Shown: in pieces, positions 8,045 through 16,538 of the stretch
Position numbering within the stretch: the stretch's first letter is position 1
Layout of the letters: every line of letters begins with the position of its first letter
Assembly (NCBI GenBank): GCA_051657745.1
Contig: JBOFLG010000250.1
Span: 1 to 39,623, forward strand
Direction: 5' to 3'
Length of the DNA: 39,623 nt
Origin: JBOFLG01 sp051657745
Lineage (GTDB): Bacteria; Actinomycetota; Actinomycetes; Actinomycetales; Dermatophilaceae
Made by a program: the position numbers and the translations under genes
The notes under the pieces: model-generated
Seen by the model: the letters and a program-made list of their open reading frames with translations, nothing else
The model's database searches: none
Told to the model about the DNA's origin: nothing

Positions 8045-8089
8045 GTTGGCCGACGGCGGGACGTTCCCGAGGTGGGTCGGCCTGCCAAC
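8045..8089 (-). ncRNA. Imperfect stem-loop between oppA and oppB
   Basis: GTTGGCCGAC (8045-8054) pairs with GTCGGCC-TG-CCAAC (8076-8089) through a bulged 10-bp stem. Inside it is a smaller hairpin, CGGGA-CGT-TCCCG (8057-8069). This is the main structured element of the 239-bp oppA-oppB gap; the rest shows no gene. Such elements between a binding-protein gene and its permease genes often act as partial terminators or protect the 3' end of the upstream message. The role here is inference. The type label is approximate. Confidence 0.45.
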
Positions 8090-8123
8090 GACCACGGGCA
8101 GACCGACCCACCGAACCGGGATA

Positions 8124-8143
8124 GCGCGCTGAACTCAGTGCGC
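8124..8143 (-). terminator. Short hairpin just after oppA
   Basis: GCGCGCTGA and TCAGTGCGC pair with one G-U wobble, eight bases beyond the oppA stop. No T-tract follows on the minus strand, so it is more likely an mRNA 3'-end stabiliser or weak terminator than an efficient stop. Confidence 0.35.
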
Positions 8144-8151
8144 CCGATGCA

Positions 8152-9801
8152 CTACTTCAGTGTGATGGTGGTGAAGTCCATGGTGCCGAAGGCCGTGGGC
8201 TTGACGTTGGTCACCCGGTCGGACCAGCCGAAGGTGATCCTGGTGTACCAGAGTGGGATTACCGGAAAGTCGTTCTGGAGCAGCGCCTCGGCCTGCTGGT
8301 ACTTGGCATTCGACGCAGCCTGATCTGGCTCGGCCGCCGCTTCCTGGAGGAGTTTGTCGAAGGCCGGGTTGGAGTAGTCGCCGTCGTTCGACGACGCGCC
8401 GGTGGCGTAGATCGGGGCCAGGAAGTTCTCGATCGACGGGTAGTCCATCTGCCAGGCGGTGCGGAACATCCCCTTCATCTTCCGGTCGGCTATCTGAGTG
8501 CGGAAAGTCGCGAAGTCGACGACCGACGTGGCCTGGCACTTCACGCCGAGCGCGTCCTTGATGCTGTTACAGGCGGCCTCGGCCCACGCCTTATGCCCGG
8601 CATCGTCGTTGTAGGAGAGCGTGATCGTGCCCGGGAAGCCGCCGGCCTCGTCGAGCAGCGCCTTGGCCTTGGCCTTGTCATACCTGCAGAATTCGCCGCA
8701 GGCGTCGGCCTTGTAGCCGTCCACAACCGGGGACACCCATCCGGTGGCCGGGACACGGGCGTTGTTGAAGATCTGCTTGACGATCGTCTCGCGGTCGATC
8801 GCCATCGAGATCGCCTTGCGAACCTTCGGGTCCGTATACGCCGGGTCGACCTTCGTGGGGGGGAAGTTGATCATCTGGATGACGCCCACCTCGTCCTCGG
8901 CATTGCGGTTTGGGAGGTCGGTCTTGTACTTGGCGTCGATCAGCGCAGCCGACGGCACCTCGTCGGTGATATCAAGATTGTTGCCCACCACGTCGTTGTA
9001 GGCGGCGTCAGCATTTTGGTAGATCTTGAAGGTGATCTTGTCGACCTTGCCGGCGAAGTCGCCCGAATAGTCTGGGAACTTCGACAGGACGATCGCCTGC
9101 TCCTTGGTCCACGAGTCGAACTTGTACGGGCCCGAGCCGATCGGCTTTTGCCCGAAGGCCTTCGGGTCCGCGAAGAACGCGTCGGGCAGTGGCGAGAATG
9201 CCGAATAGCCGACCCGCACCGCGAAGTTCGCCACCTTTTGGGTTGTCTTCACGGTGAACGTGGTGTCGTCAACGACCGTAAGGCCGGTAAGCGTCTTCGC
9301 CTTCGGGGTATAGCCCTTGCACGGGTCCTCCGGGTCGGCGCCGGCGCACTGGGTGTCGGCGTATCCCGTGATCGGCTCCATGAAATATCCCGAGCTCTGC
9401 GCGTTGGGGCCGTAGGCGGCGTAGTTCCATGCATCGACGAAGTTCTTGGCTTTAATCTCCGTGCCGTCGTGGAACTTGCGGCCAGCCTTGAGCTTGATGG
9501 TGAAGGTCTGGTTGTCGTTGGTCGCAATCGACTCGGCGATGTCGTTCTGCGGCTCGGCCGTCTCGGGGTCGTAGCGCACCAACTTGCTGAAGATCGCGTC
9601 GATCACGTTGCCGCCGCACGTCTCTGTCGTGTTACTCGGGACCAGCGGATTCTGCGGGTTGCACCCGCGTACGGTGATCTCGCCGCCCGTCCGACCGGCC
9701 GAGCCACTATCGGTCTCATCGCCGCCTCCGCTGCATCCGGCGGCGAGTAAGGCAACCGCAGACATGGTCGCAATGGCAACCGTCCGAGCATTTCCTCGCA
9801 T
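8152..9801 (-). CDS. oppA: Peptide-binding lipoprotein of the ABC importer (SBP family 5)
   Basis: 549 residues from ATG 9801, preceded by GGAGGA; the longer open frame to 10011 lacks a signal. The N-terminus is a lipoprotein signal peptide (MRGNARTVAIATMSAVALLAAGC) with lipobox LAAGC; Cys23 would be lipidated. The mature protein is an extracellular solute-binding protein family 5 (OppA/DppA) fold: DAIFSKLVRYDPETAEPQ near the N-terminus, TIKLKAGRKFHDGTEIKAKNFVDAWNYA, then VRKAISMAIDRETI. It captures peptides for OppBCDF. First gene of the minus-strand operon and divergent from the hisN-like gene. Which peptides it binds cannot be told from sequence. Confidence 0.93.
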   Translation of the reverse strand: MRGNARTVAIATMSAVALLAAGCSGGGDETDSGSAGRTGGEITVRGCNPQNPLVPSNTTETCGGNVIDAIFSKLVRYDPETAEPQNDIAESIATNDNQTFTIKLKAGRKFHDGTEIKAKNFVDAWNYAAYGPNAQSSGYFMEPITGYADTQCAGADPEDPCKGYTPKAKTLTGLTVVDDTTFTVKTTQKVANFAVRVGYSAFSPLPDAFFADPKAFGQKPIGSGPYKFDSWTKEQAIVLSKFPDYSGDFAGKVDKITFKIYQNADAAYNDVVGNNLDITDEVPSAALIDAKYKTDLPNRNAEDEVGVIQMINFPPTKVDPAYTDPKVRKAISMAIDRETIVKQIFNNARVPATGWVSPVVDGYKADACGEFCRYDKAKAKALLDEAGGFPGTITLSYNDDAGHKAWAEAACNSIKDALGVKCQATSVVDFATFRTQIADRKMKGMFRTAWQMDYPSIENFLAPIYATGASSNDGDYSNPAFDKLLQEAAAEPDQAASNAKYQQAEALLQNDFPVIPLWYTRITFGWSDRVTNVKPTAFGTMDFTTITLK

Positions 9802-9813
9802 TGACGTCCTCCT

Positions 9814-9839
9814 CCATGATCTGGGCTCCACCCATGATC
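9814..9839. repeat. Direct repeat CCATGATC upstream of oppA
   Basis: Two copies of CCATGATC (9814-9821 and 9832-9839) lie 18 bp apart just upstream of the oppA ribosome-binding site. This could be a regulator-binding pair or chance. The 230-bp oppA/hisN divergent spacer otherwise holds only the hisN leaderless promoter; no clear oppA promoter is visible to me. Confidence 0.3.
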
Positions 9840-10019
9840 GGGTGATCGCGTCCGCGAGTTGCCCTGGTTGGGCACCTCTCGGTGGGACACCAGCCTGTCT
9901 GGCCCCATACAAAACCACCAGCCGGACGGAATGGAAGGCACCGACGCCGCCGAGACCCAATTGTGACCGAACCGCGACTGTCGAGTCGCCGCTGGCCGGG
10001 TGCGCCGGCAACCACCCGC

Positions 10020-10031
10020 TACGGTGGCCCC
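10020..10031 (+). promoter_or_regulatory. Leaderless promoter of the hisN-like gene
   Basis: TACGGT (10020-10025) is followed by six bases and then GTG 10032. This puts the expected RNA start on the start codon itself. No ribosome-binding site is present, which fits a leaderless message and supports choosing this GTG. Confidence 0.6.
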
Positions 10032-10826
10032 GTGGCCGGCTACGACGATGACCTCCGCCTCGCCCATGTGCTGGCGGACGCGGTCGAGCGGCTGACCGTC
10101 GCCCGCTTTCGATCCGAGCAGTTAGTGGTGGAGACCAAACCTGACCTGACCCTGGTCAGCGACGCCGACCGCGAGGCCGAGGAACTGCTCCGCGCCCAGT
10201 TGGCCCGCACCCGCCCCCGGGACGCCGTCATCGGCGAGGAGTTGCCCCCCACCGGCTCGAGCCGACGGCAGTGGGTGGTCGACCCGATCGACGGCACGCA
10301 CAGCTTCGTTCGTGGCGTGCCGGTCTGGGCCACGCTGATCGCGCTGGTGGATGACGGCATCCCGGTCATGGGCCTGGTTGCCGCCCCCGCACTCGGCCGC
10401 CGCTGGTGGGCGGCCCAGGGGTCGGGGGCGTGGGCCGGGAGGAGCCTCACCAGCGCGAAGCGGATTGCGGTCTCCACGGTGGCACGCCTCGACGACGCCT
10501 CGCTGTCGCTGTCCAGCGTCCGCTCCTGGGACGCGGTGGGCCGGCTGCCAGCCGTGCTCGACCTGGCTCGGGAGTGCTGGCGCGAACGTGCCTACGGCGA
10601 CTTCTGGTCGTACATGCTGCTCGCCGAGGGTGCCGTCGACATCGCCGCCGAGCCCGAGCTGGGCCTGCATGACATGGCGGCCCTGGTACCGATCGTCACC
10701 GAGGCCGGCGGCCGGTTCACCTCGCTCCACGGCGTCGACGGCCCATTCGGGGGAAACGCGGTCGCGACCAACGGCCTCCTTCACGACGAGGTCCTTCGCC
10801 GGATCGGCGCCGTCACCACCGAATAG
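10032..10826 (+). CDS. hisN: Histidinol-phosphatase, inositol monophosphatase family
   Basis: 264 residues from GTG 10032, the start that matches actinobacterial HisN (DDLRLAHVLADA at the N-terminus); an open frame to 9882 is unsupported. Metal-site motifs of the IMPase fold are IGEE (about residues 73-76), VDPIDGTHSF and the C-terminal LHDMAALVPIVTEAGG. The likely reaction is hydrolysis of L-histidinol phosphate in histidine synthesis; another small phosphate ester is possible. In several actinobacteria hisN directly follows aroA and rsgA; here the opp operon sits between them. Confidence 0.85.
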   Translation: MAGYDDDLRLAHVLADAVERLTVARFRSEQLVVETKPDLTLVSDADREAEELLRAQLARTRPRDAVIGEELPPTGSSRRQWVVDPIDGTHSFVRGVPVWATLIALVDDGIPVMGLVAAPALGRRWWAAQGSGAWAGRSLTSAKRIAVSTVARLDDASLSLSSVRSWDAVGRLPAVLDLARECWRERAYGDFWSYMLLAEGAVDIAAEPELGLHDMAALVPIVTEAGGRFTSLHGVDGPFGGNAVATNGLLHDEVLRRIGAVTTE

Positions 10827-10918
10827 CGCTGCGAGTCAACGGCGCAGCCCACCCCGGCAACCACCCCGCGTGGCGATGTCTCCGTCTACCGGGCGGGGCC
10901 CTGGGGCTCAGCGCCGAG

Positions 10919-11473
10919 TCAGAACAACCTCGGCTGGTCGGCTTCGGTTGGCACCTGTTCCAGCCTGAGGAGCGCGGCCTTGCGGTCTACTCCGCCGGCA
11001 TAGCCGGTGAGCGTGCCGTCGGCGCCGACCACGCGATGACAGGGCAGCATGATCGGCACCGGGTTGGCCCCGTTCGCAGCACCGACCGCGCGAGCCGCGC
11101 CCGGCGGCATCCCGAGGTGCGCGGCGATCGCTCCGTACGTGGTGGTTCCGCCCCACGGCACGGTGGCGAGGACCGCCCACACCTGCTGCTGGAACGCAGT
11201 ACCTGCGGGCCGCAGCGGGAGGTCGAACACCCGGCGCTCCCCCGCGAAGTATTCGGTGAGCTGCCGCTGCGCGTCCGCGAGCACGCCGACCTCCGGCCCG
11301 CCCCGCGACGAACTTCCCGGCGACAGAGTGCCCGGCGCGCCGGCGAAACGGATGCCGACGAGCGCGCCATCCTGCTCGACCAACTGGAGCGGGCCGACCG
11401 GCGAGGCGACCACGCACGACCGGACAGCGCCGGCATCCGAACCGCGCCGGTCGGCATCCGCGGACCCAGTCAT
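10919..11473 (-). CDS. ogt: Methylated-DNA--protein-cysteine S-methyltransferase
   Basis: 184 residues. It repairs O6-alkylguanine by transferring the alkyl group irreversibly to Cys145 in the motif PCHRVVG (144-150). The helix-turn-helix segment TYGAIAAHLGMPPGAARAVGAANGANP is intact, as is the FQQQVWAVLATVPWG helix. The N-terminal domain is the short Ogt type rather than an Ada fusion. It starts four bases after the upstream M16 gene, so it is probably the last gene of a three-gene operon. Linkage to peptidases is not a known functional pairing. Confidence 0.93.
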   Translation of the reverse strand: MTGSADADRRGSDAGAVRSCVVASPVGPLQLVEQDGALVGIRFAGAPGTLSPGSSSRGGPEVGVLADAQRQLTEYFAGERRVFDLPLRPAGTAFQQQVWAVLATVPWGGTTTYGAIAAHLGMPPGAARAVGAANGANPVPIMLPCHRVVGADGTLTGYAGGVDRKAALLRLEQVPTEADQPRLF

Positions 11474-11477
11474 CGCC

Positions 11478-12839
11478 TCAGAGCGGAACCGTGGTCACTG
11501 GCCGACCCAACCGGGTCTCGAGCGGGCCGGCGATCGCCGACCCGTCACCAACGAGCACCACGGTCCATGCGCCGGTGGCCACCCGCCGGTACGCACCATC
11601 GAGGTCGTCCCGAGTGAGCGCAGCCACCGCGCGCAAGTTCGTGGTGGTGAAATCGAGCGGCAGCCCCTCGAGAACGAGCGCGGCGGTCTCGTCGGCGACC
11701 GCATCGGCGGTGGCATACCGGCCAGGTGCGGTCTTGGCGACGAAGTCGACACCGGAGCGCATCTCGGCGTCGGTGAAACCGTCCCGTGCGGCATCGTCGA
11801 GGATGTCGAGCAGGATGCCGACCGCGTCGGCCGTGACCTCCGAGCGCACCGAGCCGCTGGTCACGAACGACCCGCCCGCGACCCGTGGCCGAAAGCCCGA
11901 CCGGATGCCGTAGGTGTAGCCCTTCTCCTCGCGGAGGACGGCGTCAAGTCGAGCGCCCGGAGAGCCACCGAGAATGAACGAGACCACCGGATGCGGCGCC
12001 CAGCCGTGTGGTGTGGATCGGTCCGGACCGGGGCAGGCCACCGCGATCTCGGTCTGCACCGAGCCGGGGCGATCCACCACCACCACCCGCGCGGCATCCG
12101 GCGCGGGCCGCGGAGCCACCGGGCGCGGCCCTGGCTGGTGACCGGCAGCCGACCACTCCCCCAGCGTGGCCCGCAGCACCTCCAGCGCGTCGGTGCCGGT
12201 CAGGTCACCGGCGAGCACCACGGTGGCACCGTCCGGGCCGACCGACCGTTCGTGCCATCGGCGAATGTCGTCACGCCCGATCCGGCCCACCGAGTCGGCC
12301 GAGCCCGCGATCGGCAGGGCGGCCCGCTCACCGGGTGCCCACAGCGTGCCGGCGAGCTCGCGGCCGGCCCGGTGCGCGGCAGAAGCACGCTCCTGCTCGA
12401 TTTCGGCCAGCCGGTTGCGCAGGATGCGGCGCACCTCCGGCTCGGGAAACACCGGGTCGGCTAGCGCAGCCGTGACCAGTTCGGCGGCGGTGCGCAGATG
12501 CCGGTGCGGCACGTCGGCGTCGACCAGCAGCCCACCGTCGGAGGCACCGGCAGCGAACACCATGCCGTGCCGTTCCATCAGCTCGGCGAACTCCTCCGGA
12601 CCGTGGGTGGCGGTCCCTTCGTCGAGCAAGCGGGCCGTCATCGACGCGACCCCCTCGAGCCCAACGGGCTCCGCCAGCAGCGGCGTGGGGACCACGATCC
12701 GCAGCGAGAGCACGTACTGGCCCGGCACCTGGTGGAGCAGCACCCGGAGTCCGTTGTCGAGGGTGTGCTGTTCGGGCACCGGAAAAGCCCAGGGTGCCGG
12801 TGGGACGACCAGCGGGCGGGGCACAGTCACGGCACTCAT
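11478..12839 (-). CDS. M16-family peptidase-like protein, catalytically inactive partner
   Basis: 453 residues with the M16 (pitrilysin/processing peptidase) fold. The place of the HxxEH zinc motif reads GVASMTARLLDEG, so this chain cannot bind the catalytic zinc. It keeps the C-terminal Arg/Tyr signature (LREEKGYTYGIRSGF) that in two-chain M16B enzymes comes from the non-catalytic subunit. It overlaps the upstream catalytic subunit as ATGA (12836-12839). The two chains probably form a heterodimer that degrades or processes peptides; the substrate is unknown. Confidence 0.9.
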   Translation of the reverse strand: MSAVTVPRPLVVPPAPWAFPVPEQHTLDNGLRVLLHQVPGQYVLSLRIVVPTPLLAEPVGLEGVASMTARLLDEGTATHGPEEFAELMERHGMVFAAGASDGGLLVDADVPHRHLRTAAELVTAALADPVFPEPEVRRILRNRLAEIEQERASAAHRAGRELAGTLWAPGERAALPIAGSADSVGRIGRDDIRRWHERSVGPDGATVVLAGDLTGTDALEVLRATLGEWSAAGHQPGPRPVAPRPAPDAARVVVVDRPGSVQTEIAVACPGPDRSTPHGWAPHPVVSFILGGSPGARLDAVLREEKGYTYGIRSGFRPRVAGGSFVTSGSVRSEVTADAVGILLDILDDAARDGFTDAEMRSGVDFVAKTAPGRYATADAVADETAALVLEGLPLDFTTTNLRAVAALTRDDLDGAYRRVATGAWTVVLVGDGSAIAGPLETRLGRPVTTVPL

Positions 12840-14128
12840 GCCACGGCCTCCACGGTCGAGTCCTCGGCAGCGAGGTAGGCAACCACCGCCCGGTGTTCGG
12901 GCCGCAGCCAGGCCCGCGCCGCCGCGAGCACCTGCTCTGCACGCACCGCGGTGAGCCGGTCCAATCGGGTGTTGATCACCTGCGGGTCGTCGTGCAGCAG
13001 CAGATGGTGACTGATCAGGTCGGCCCGCTCTTCCTGGCCGGAGAGCGCGGTGAGCCAGGCCCGCTCCGCCTGCGCCAACGACGCCTCGAGCTCACCCTCG
13101 TCAGGCCCGCGGTCGACGAACGCCTCGAGTTCCTCCAGCACTGCCGCCTCGACCGCGCTGGGGTCGGCACCCGGTGCCACATCGGCGACGAGCACCCCCA
13201 GGGAGACGCCGTCGACGAAGCCCCAGGCCGACGCGTGGACCCCGAGCGCGCTCTGCTCGCGGCGAACCAGCCTGCGCACCAACCGACTTGAGGAGAGCCC
13301 GGCGAGACAATCGAGGGCGACACTGGCGGCGAGAAATTCGTCGGTACCATCGACGGGGAGCCGAAAACCCACGTGCAGGCGGTCGTTGGGCACCGGTTCG
13401 TGCCGGTCGACCCGCACCGGTTCGTCGAGTGGCTCGATCTGCGCAAGCGGTGGCCTGGGACCGGTGGCCCGGTTGGCAAGCCCACCGAAGTAACGCTCGA
13501 CCGCCGCGAACCCGTCATCCGGCTCGATGTCCCCGCACAGGGTGAGCACCGTGTTGTCCGGAGCGTAGAAGCGTCGGAAGAAGTCGTGCACGTCGTCGAG
13601 GCCGGCGGCGTCGAGGTCGGCCATCGAGCCAATGGTCGGGTGGTGGTACGGGTGCCCCTCGGGAAAGACTGCGGCGTAGAGGTCGACCAGCGCGTTGCCG
13701 TAGGGCTGGTTGTCGTACCGCTGACGCTTTTCCTCCTTGACCACATCACGCTGGTTGTCGAGGTTCTCCTGGGTCACGGCGTCGAGGAGGTAGCCGTGCC
13801 GGTCGGCCTCGAGCCAGAGCGCGAGCTCGGTGGCCCCGGTGGGCACGGTCGCGAAGTAGTTGGTGCGGTCGAACCAGGTGGTGGCGTTGAGCCGCCCACC
13901 CTCGGCCATCAGCGCCTCGAAGTGCTCACCGCTGCGCACGTTGCGCGAGCCCTGGAACATCAGGTGCTCAAAGAGGTGAGCGAATCCGGTGCGCCCGGGC
14001 GACTCGTGCCGCGACCCCACACCCACCCACAGGTTCACGGTGACGTTCGGCACCGTGTGGTCGGGGGACACAGCGACCCGCAGACCGTTGGCGAGCGTGC
14101 GCGAGTGAATCGGGTACTCCAGCGGCAT
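12836..14128 (-). CDS. M16-family zinc metallopeptidase, catalytic subunit
   Basis: 430 residues from ATG 14128; an in-frame ATG at 14158 would add ten residues lying over the promoter. HLFEHLMFQGS carries the inverted zinc motif HxxEH, and the downstream helix EENLDNQRDVVKEEKRQR supplies the third zinc ligand Glu. Typical flanks NGLRVAVSPDHTVPNVTVNLWV and NATTWFDRTNYFATVP are present. It pairs with the downstream inactive M16 chain. A leaderless promoter is predicted directly upstream. Confidence 0.94.
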   Translation of the reverse strand: MPLEYPIHSRTLANGLRVAVSPDHTVPNVTVNLWVGVGSRHESPGRTGFAHLFEHLMFQGSRNVRSGEHFEALMAEGGRLNATTWFDRTNYFATVPTGATELALWLEADRHGYLLDAVTQENLDNQRDVVKEEKRQRYDNQPYGNALVDLYAAVFPEGHPYHHPTIGSMADLDAAGLDDVHDFFRRFYAPDNTVLTLCGDIEPDDGFAAVERYFGGLANRATGPRPPLAQIEPLDEPVRVDRHEPVPNDRLHVGFRLPVDGTDEFLAASVALDCLAGLSSSRLVRRLVRREQSALGVHASAWGFVDGVSLGVLVADVAPGADPSAVEAAVLEELEAFVDRGPDEGELEASLAQAERAWLTALSGQEERADLISHHLLLHDDPQVINTRLDRLTAVRAEQVLAAARAWLRPEHRAVVAYLAAEDSTVEAVA

Positions 14129-14141
14129 GGCGGTCACCCTA
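14129..14141 (-). promoter_or_regulatory. Leaderless promoter of the M16 operon
   Basis: On the minus strand TAGGGT (14141-14136) is followed by seven bases and then ATG 14128. There is no ribosome-binding site, consistent with a leaderless message. This supports 14128 as the start. Confidence 0.55.
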
Positions 14142-14186
14142 CGGGTCGTGGCAGCCACTCGCCGGGCAGGGCGGCCAGCCCGGCGG

Positions 14187-15539
14187 TCATCTCCCGGATC
14201 CGAGTTCGTTCATGGCTCGCCGGGCGAAGACCTGCTGGTGGGTCGCGACTCGCTCGGATCGGCCGCGGCCCACGAAACTCACCGCCCAGTGCAACAGAGT
14301 GGTCACGCGGTGCTTGAACCCGATGATGTACACGAGGTGCACGGCGAGCCACAGCAGCCACGCGACGAAACCCGAGAACCGCAGTCGACCGATCGAGGCG
14401 ACCGCGCTGAACCGCGAGATCGTCGCCATCGAGCCCTTGTCGCGGTAGCGGAACGGGCCCTGGAACGGTGCTCCGTCCAGTCGTCGTCTGACCTGCTTCG
14501 CCGCGTACTGACCGCCCTGGATCGCCACCTGCGCGACCCCCGGGAGGTTATCGAGCGCGACCATGTCACCCACCACGAACACCTCGGGGCGTCCCGGCAG
14601 GGTGAGGTCGGGCTGCACCCGCACCCGGCCGGCGCGGTCGAGTTCGGCGCCGCTCTGCGCGGCAAGCTGGTCGGCGAGTGGGCTGGCCTGAACGCCGGCG
14701 GCCCACACCTTGGTCAGCGCCTCGATCCGACTCGTGCTGCCGTCCGGGTTTCTGACCAGGAGCCCGTCGGCGTCAACGTCAGTGACCAGGGTGCGCAGGC
14801 GCACGTCGATACCCATGGCCCGCAGCCTCGCCCGGGCGGCCTCCCCCAGTTGCTCACCGAACGCCGGCAGCACCTGCGCGACGCCATCAACGAGGATGAC
14901 GCGCGCGCGGGTCGGGTCGATCCGCCGGAAATCGTGCCGCAGGGTCCGTCGGGCCAGCTCGGCGATCTGGCCCGCCATCTCGACGCCGGTGGGTCCGGCG
15001 CCGACCACGACGAAGGTCAAGGCTCGTTCGATGTCCTCGTCACTGGCGGCGAGTTCGGCGATCTCGAACGCGCCGAAGATTCGACCGCGCAGTTCGAGAG
15101 CGTCGTCGATCGACTTCATCCCAGGGGCAAACTCGGCGAAGTGGTCGTTGCCGAAGTACGACTGCCCGGCCCCGGCCGCCACCAGCAAGGTGTCATAGGA
15201 GTGCACGGTCTGCTGGCCCAGCAATGCTGAGGTGACGGTCCGTTCGTCGAGGTCGAGGTGGGTCACCTCGCCGAGCACGACCCGAGCGTTCTGCTGACGC
15301 CGCAGCACCTCGCGGGTGGTCGGCGCGATCTCGCCCTGGGACAGGATGCCGGTAGCCACCTGGTAGAGCAGCGGCTGGAAAAGATGCTGCCCGGTGCGGG
15401 CCACCAGGGTGATGTCGATGTCGCGGCGCCGCTTCAATGCCTGAGTGCCGAACAGGCCGCCGAAACCGGAGCCGACGACGACAACGCGGTGACGGTCGGT
15501 GCTGGACGGATGACGGGTGGCTGACTGGGTGGCGGTCAC
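14187..15539 (-). CDS. ndh: Type II NADH dehydrogenase (NDH-2), FAD-dependent
   Basis: 450 residues from GTG 15539. It oxidises NADH and reduces membrane quinone without pumping protons, and is a peripheral membrane flavoprotein. The FAD-binding motif is VVVVGSGFGGLFG (about 18-30); the NADH-binding motif is FVVVGAGPTGVEMAGQIAEL (mid-protein). VFVVGDMVAL binds FAD near the C-terminal third, and HLFQPLLYQVATG is the NDH-2 signature. A hydrophobic C-terminal segment (FVAWLLWLAVHLVYIIGF) would attach it to the membrane. It is the last core gene before the defence island. Confidence 0.93.
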   Translation of the reverse strand: MTATQSATRHPSSTDRHRVVVVGSGFGGLFGTQALKRRRDIDITLVARTGQHLFQPLLYQVATGILSQGEIAPTTREVLRRQQNARVVLGEVTHLDLDERTVTSALLGQQTVHSYDTLLVAAGAGQSYFGNDHFAEFAPGMKSIDDALELRGRIFGAFEIAELAASDEDIERALTFVVVGAGPTGVEMAGQIAELARRTLRHDFRRIDPTRARVILVDGVAQVLPAFGEQLGEAARARLRAMGIDVRLRTLVTDVDADGLLVRNPDGSTSRIEALTKVWAAGVQASPLADQLAAQSGAELDRAGRVRVQPDLTLPGRPEVFVVGDMVALDNLPGVAQVAIQGGQYAAKQVRRRLDGAPFQGPFRYRDKGSMATISRFSAVASIGRLRFSGFVAWLLWLAVHLVYIIGFKHRVTTLLHWAVSFVGRGRSERVATHQQVFARRAMNELGSGR

Positions 15540-15669
15540 ACCTTATTCAACCGTGAACCACATTCGCCCGTGCACCGCGTCCAGCCGCGCGGCCGGCATC
15601 CGGGCCCACCGACGACCTGGCGAGCCGCCACCTCGAGGGTCTGGCTCGCCATGCGGGTCGGTCGCCGGC

Positions 15670-16142
15670 CCGGACTGGCGATGTGGCTACTCGACCGCGA
15701 GGTAGGTGTGCTGTCGAGCGACCCGCTCGCCGCCGACCTGGTGACCGCCGCCGACTGGGTGGCCCAGACTTATCACCCCGAGTGGGTGGTAGCGCGGGCG
15801 CTCCGCGCCGGGATCGGCATCCACCACAGCCGACCACCCCGAGCCGGAGGGCATTGGTCGGGATGTGCTCGGCCCCGGGGCATCGGTGTCTGCGACCACA
15901 GCGTTCACCGGCGAGCTGGAGAACCTCTTCCAGTCGCCTTACACGAGCGTCCTCGCAGAGTTCGGGCTTCCAACGTGCTGGTTGGCAAGCTCGGTGGAGT
16001 ACTTGAACTCGACCGAGCGACCAGTTTGGACGACGTGTTGGCACGGCCGGCAGCCATCGACGGCGACGACTTGGATCTCCACCCCTTCGAGCGCGAGATG
16101 CTTCGCGACACCCAAAGTAGCCTCGGACCGCCAACGCCATGA
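15670..16142 (+). pseudogene. Decayed helicase-like gene (frameshifted remnant)
   Basis: This is the 0.6-kb gap between ndh and the toxin-antitoxin genes; no intact gene is visible. In one plus frame about 15690-15830 reads DWVAQTYHPEWVVARALRAG then IGIHH, which closely resembles the C-terminal domain of large superfamily II DEAD/DEAH helicases, where IHHGRxPR follows. Here the next residues are SRPPRA and the match is then lost. Plausible coding jumps to another frame (GASVSATTAFTGELENLFQS, about 15877-15936) and back (LDDVLARPAAIDGDDLDLHP, 16029-16088). Conserved start, Walker motifs and the rest are missing. Boundaries are approximate; the helicase call rests on one segment. Confidence 0.5.
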
Positions 16143-16163
16143 CATATGCGTGGGGTGGCGACG

Positions 16164-16538
16164 TCAAGACGCTCCTGCAGTGCCTGCCTTCACTGCCGCG
16201 TTGGCCTCGGCGAACATCGGTCGGAGCGAAACTGCCCACGCGGGCAGGTCGACGGACAGGGTCTGCCACGTCATGCTGCGGCTGATCTCGTCGTACTGGT
16301 GAACAATGAAGTTACGGTTCGCGACGGCGAGCGCCCACTCAACCCCGTCCGGCGCGATCACGTCCAACTTGGACAATCGGTTGGCAGCCTCACCGAGCTT
16401 CATCATGAGAGAGTCGCCAGCCTCCTGAATGAGGTCGTCAGCAAGGTATGCCCGCTTGCCGCGCTCGACAATTTCGTCGACTCGTTCGAGCCAGCCTTGG
16501 ATATGGAGGAGTTCTTTCGCAACCCTACGGTCCATCAC
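16164..16538 (-). CDS. hepT: HepT-like HEPN ribonuclease toxin (DUF86)
   Basis: 124 residues, helical, with the HEPN RNase motif RNFIVHQY (Arg75-x4-His80-x-Tyr82). In characterised HepT proteins the Arg/His pair cleaves RNA, and the Tyr is the residue adenylylated by the MntA antitoxin. The start overlaps the stop of the HTH-nucleotidyltransferase gene as ATGA (16535-16538), so antitoxin is made first. The length is normal for the family. The C-terminal about 25 residues are Ala-rich. Toxin activity is inferred from the family. It belongs to the type VII toxin-antitoxin class and sits next to the Wadjet operon. Confidence 0.9.
   Translation of the reverse strand: MMDRRVAKELLHIQGWLERVDEIVERGKRAYLADDLIQEAGDSLMMKLGEAANRLSKLDVIAPDGVEWALAVANRNFIVHQYDEISRSMTWQTLSVDLPAWAVSLRPMFAEANAAVKAGTAGAS

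Noticed and set aside
8593..9750. 385-codon plus-strand open frame antisense to oppA
   Set aside because: The minus-strand frame has a lipoprotein signal and full SBP family 5 motifs; the plus frame has none.
12838..14128. Mitochondrial-type processing peptidase assignment for the M16 pair
   Set aside because: The two-chain architecture only supports the M16B family; no substrate evidence in the window.
15547..16269. Minus-strand 240-codon ORF in the ndh-hepT gap
   Set aside because: Composition is Arg/Pro-rich without motifs, and the plus strand has a recognisable helicase segment; treated as a shadow.
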